DNA from: an uncultured Halieaceae bacterium
GTDB taxonomy: Bacteria > Pseudomonadota > Gammaproteobacteria > Pseudomonadales > Halieaceae
Assembly (NCBI GenBank): GCA_938045215.1
Contig: CALINF010000322.1
Location: forward strand, 1 to 6,029
Direction of reading: 5' to 3'
Length of the DNA: 6,029 nucleotides
The notes under the pieces are model-generated. The model had not been told where the DNA came from, ran no database searches, and worked only from the letters and a program-made list of their open reading frames with translations. Shown piece by piece: positions 5,508 to 6,029 of this stretch; the stretch's first letter is position 1; each line of letters opens with the position of its first letter. The translations under genes and the position numbers were made by a program.

Positions 5508-6029
5508 TCACAGCTGGCTGATGCGCTGCTCCTGCTGTTTTAACTGCTGCAAAGATTCCTCCAGCCCGGCTTGCTTGGCACGTTCTTTGGCTACCACTTC
5601 AGCAGGCGCTTTATCGACAAAGGCGGCGTTGGACAATTTGCCCTTTATACGAGCCAGATCCTTGTCGAGTTTATCTATTTCCTTTGCGAGCCTTTTGAGC
5701 TCGGCTTCCTGGTCGATGAGACCTGCCATCGGTACCAGAATTTCCATGCTGCCAACCAGGCTTGTGGCGGCGACAGGGGCGGTGTCACCCTCCGATAACC
5801 AGGTGATGCTGCCTAGCTTGGCCAGTTGCGTGAGAAATGGCGCATTATTATCCAATCTGGATTTATCGCTATCAGAGCCATTTCTTACCAGTACCGGAAG
5901 TGCTTTTCCTGGCGGGATATTCATCTCACCGCGGATCGTGCGAACACCTACAATAAAGCTTTTGAGCCATTCTATATCCGCGTTTGCGGCGTTGTCTACG
6001 AAAGCCTCATCTGGCTGGGGATACGGTTG
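5508..6029 (-). CDS. valS: Valyl-tRNA synthetase, C-terminal part (5' end outside window)
   Basis: The 173 visible residues are the C-terminal end of the enzyme that attaches valine to its tRNA in the cytoplasm. The start of the visible part (QPYPQPDEAF, then IEWLKSFIVGVRTIRGEMNI at about 19-38) is the end of the anticodon-binding domain, with the family IR.EMNI motif. Residues about 92-105 (VGSMEILVPMAGLI) and the long charged helix that follows (about 106-170, KRLAKEIDKL, KGKLSNAAFV, APAEVV) are the C-terminal coiled coil typical of bacterial ValRS. The catalytic HIGH and KMSKS regions lie beyond the right edge. The stop is TGA at 5510-5508. The internal ATG at 5924 is not a real start, since the frame and family similarity continue upstream to the window edge. 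Confidence 0.97.
   Translation of the reverse strand, partial: QPYPQPDEAFVDNAANADIEWLKSFIVGVRTIRGEMNIPPGKALPVLVRNGSDSDKSRLDNNAPFLTQLAKLGSITWLSEGDTAPVAATSLVGSMEILVPMAGLIDQEAELKRLAKEIDKLDKDLARIKGKLSNAAFVDKAPAEVVAKERAKQAGLEESLQQLKQQEQRISQL

Overview
The window looks like chromosomal DNA from a marine-type, moderately GC-rich gammaproteobacterium that stores neutral lipids. Three things point that way: the valyl-tRNA synthetase tail, the CspA-type cold-shock genes, and a wax ester synthase/diacylglycerol acyltransferase (WS/DGAT), an enzyme common in Alcanivorax, Marinobacter and Halieaceae-like bacteria. The taxonomic placement is inference from gene content only. There is no transposase, phage gene, CRISPR array, tRNA or rRNA in the window.

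Layout from left to right. (1) Positions 1-1604, minus strand: a WS/DGAT with an intact HHxxxDG catalytic motif and an unusual C-terminal tail rich in Lys/Arg/Ala/Pro that runs off the left edge. (2) A divergent intergenic region of about 117 bp. (3) Positions 1722-3050, plus strand: an exported, helical TPR-like protein ending in a domain that resembles the TonB C-terminal fold. (4) Positions 3087-3713, minus strand, convergent with (3): a small class I SAM-dependent methyltransferase with a TTG start and a good Shine-Dalgarno sequence. (5) A divergent intergenic region of 198 bp with two abutting perfect palindromes just before the next gene. (6) Positions 3912-4568, plus strand: a TetR-family regulator. 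(7) Positions 4565-5008, minus strand: a protein with two membrane helices, a Ser-rich linker and a cold-shock domain, whose stop codon overlaps that of the TetR gene. (8) A 199-bp intergenic region full of inverted repeats, including a likely terminator. (9) Positions 5208-5420, minus strand: a free 70-residue cold-shock protein. (10) Positions 5508-6029, minus strand: the C-terminal part of valyl-tRNA synthetase, cut by the right edge.

The genes do not form one obvious operon. valS, the small csp gene and the membrane-anchored cold-shock gene lie in the same direction, and the last two are clearly paralogous in their RNA-binding domain. The TetR gene probably controls itself through the palindromes at its start, and may also control the divergent methyltransferase. 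The most notable observations are the histone-like basic tail on the lipid-synthesis enzyme, the membrane-tethered cold-shock domain next to a soluble paralogue, and the paired palindromes before the TetR gene. I see no clear new multi-gene defence or mobile system.
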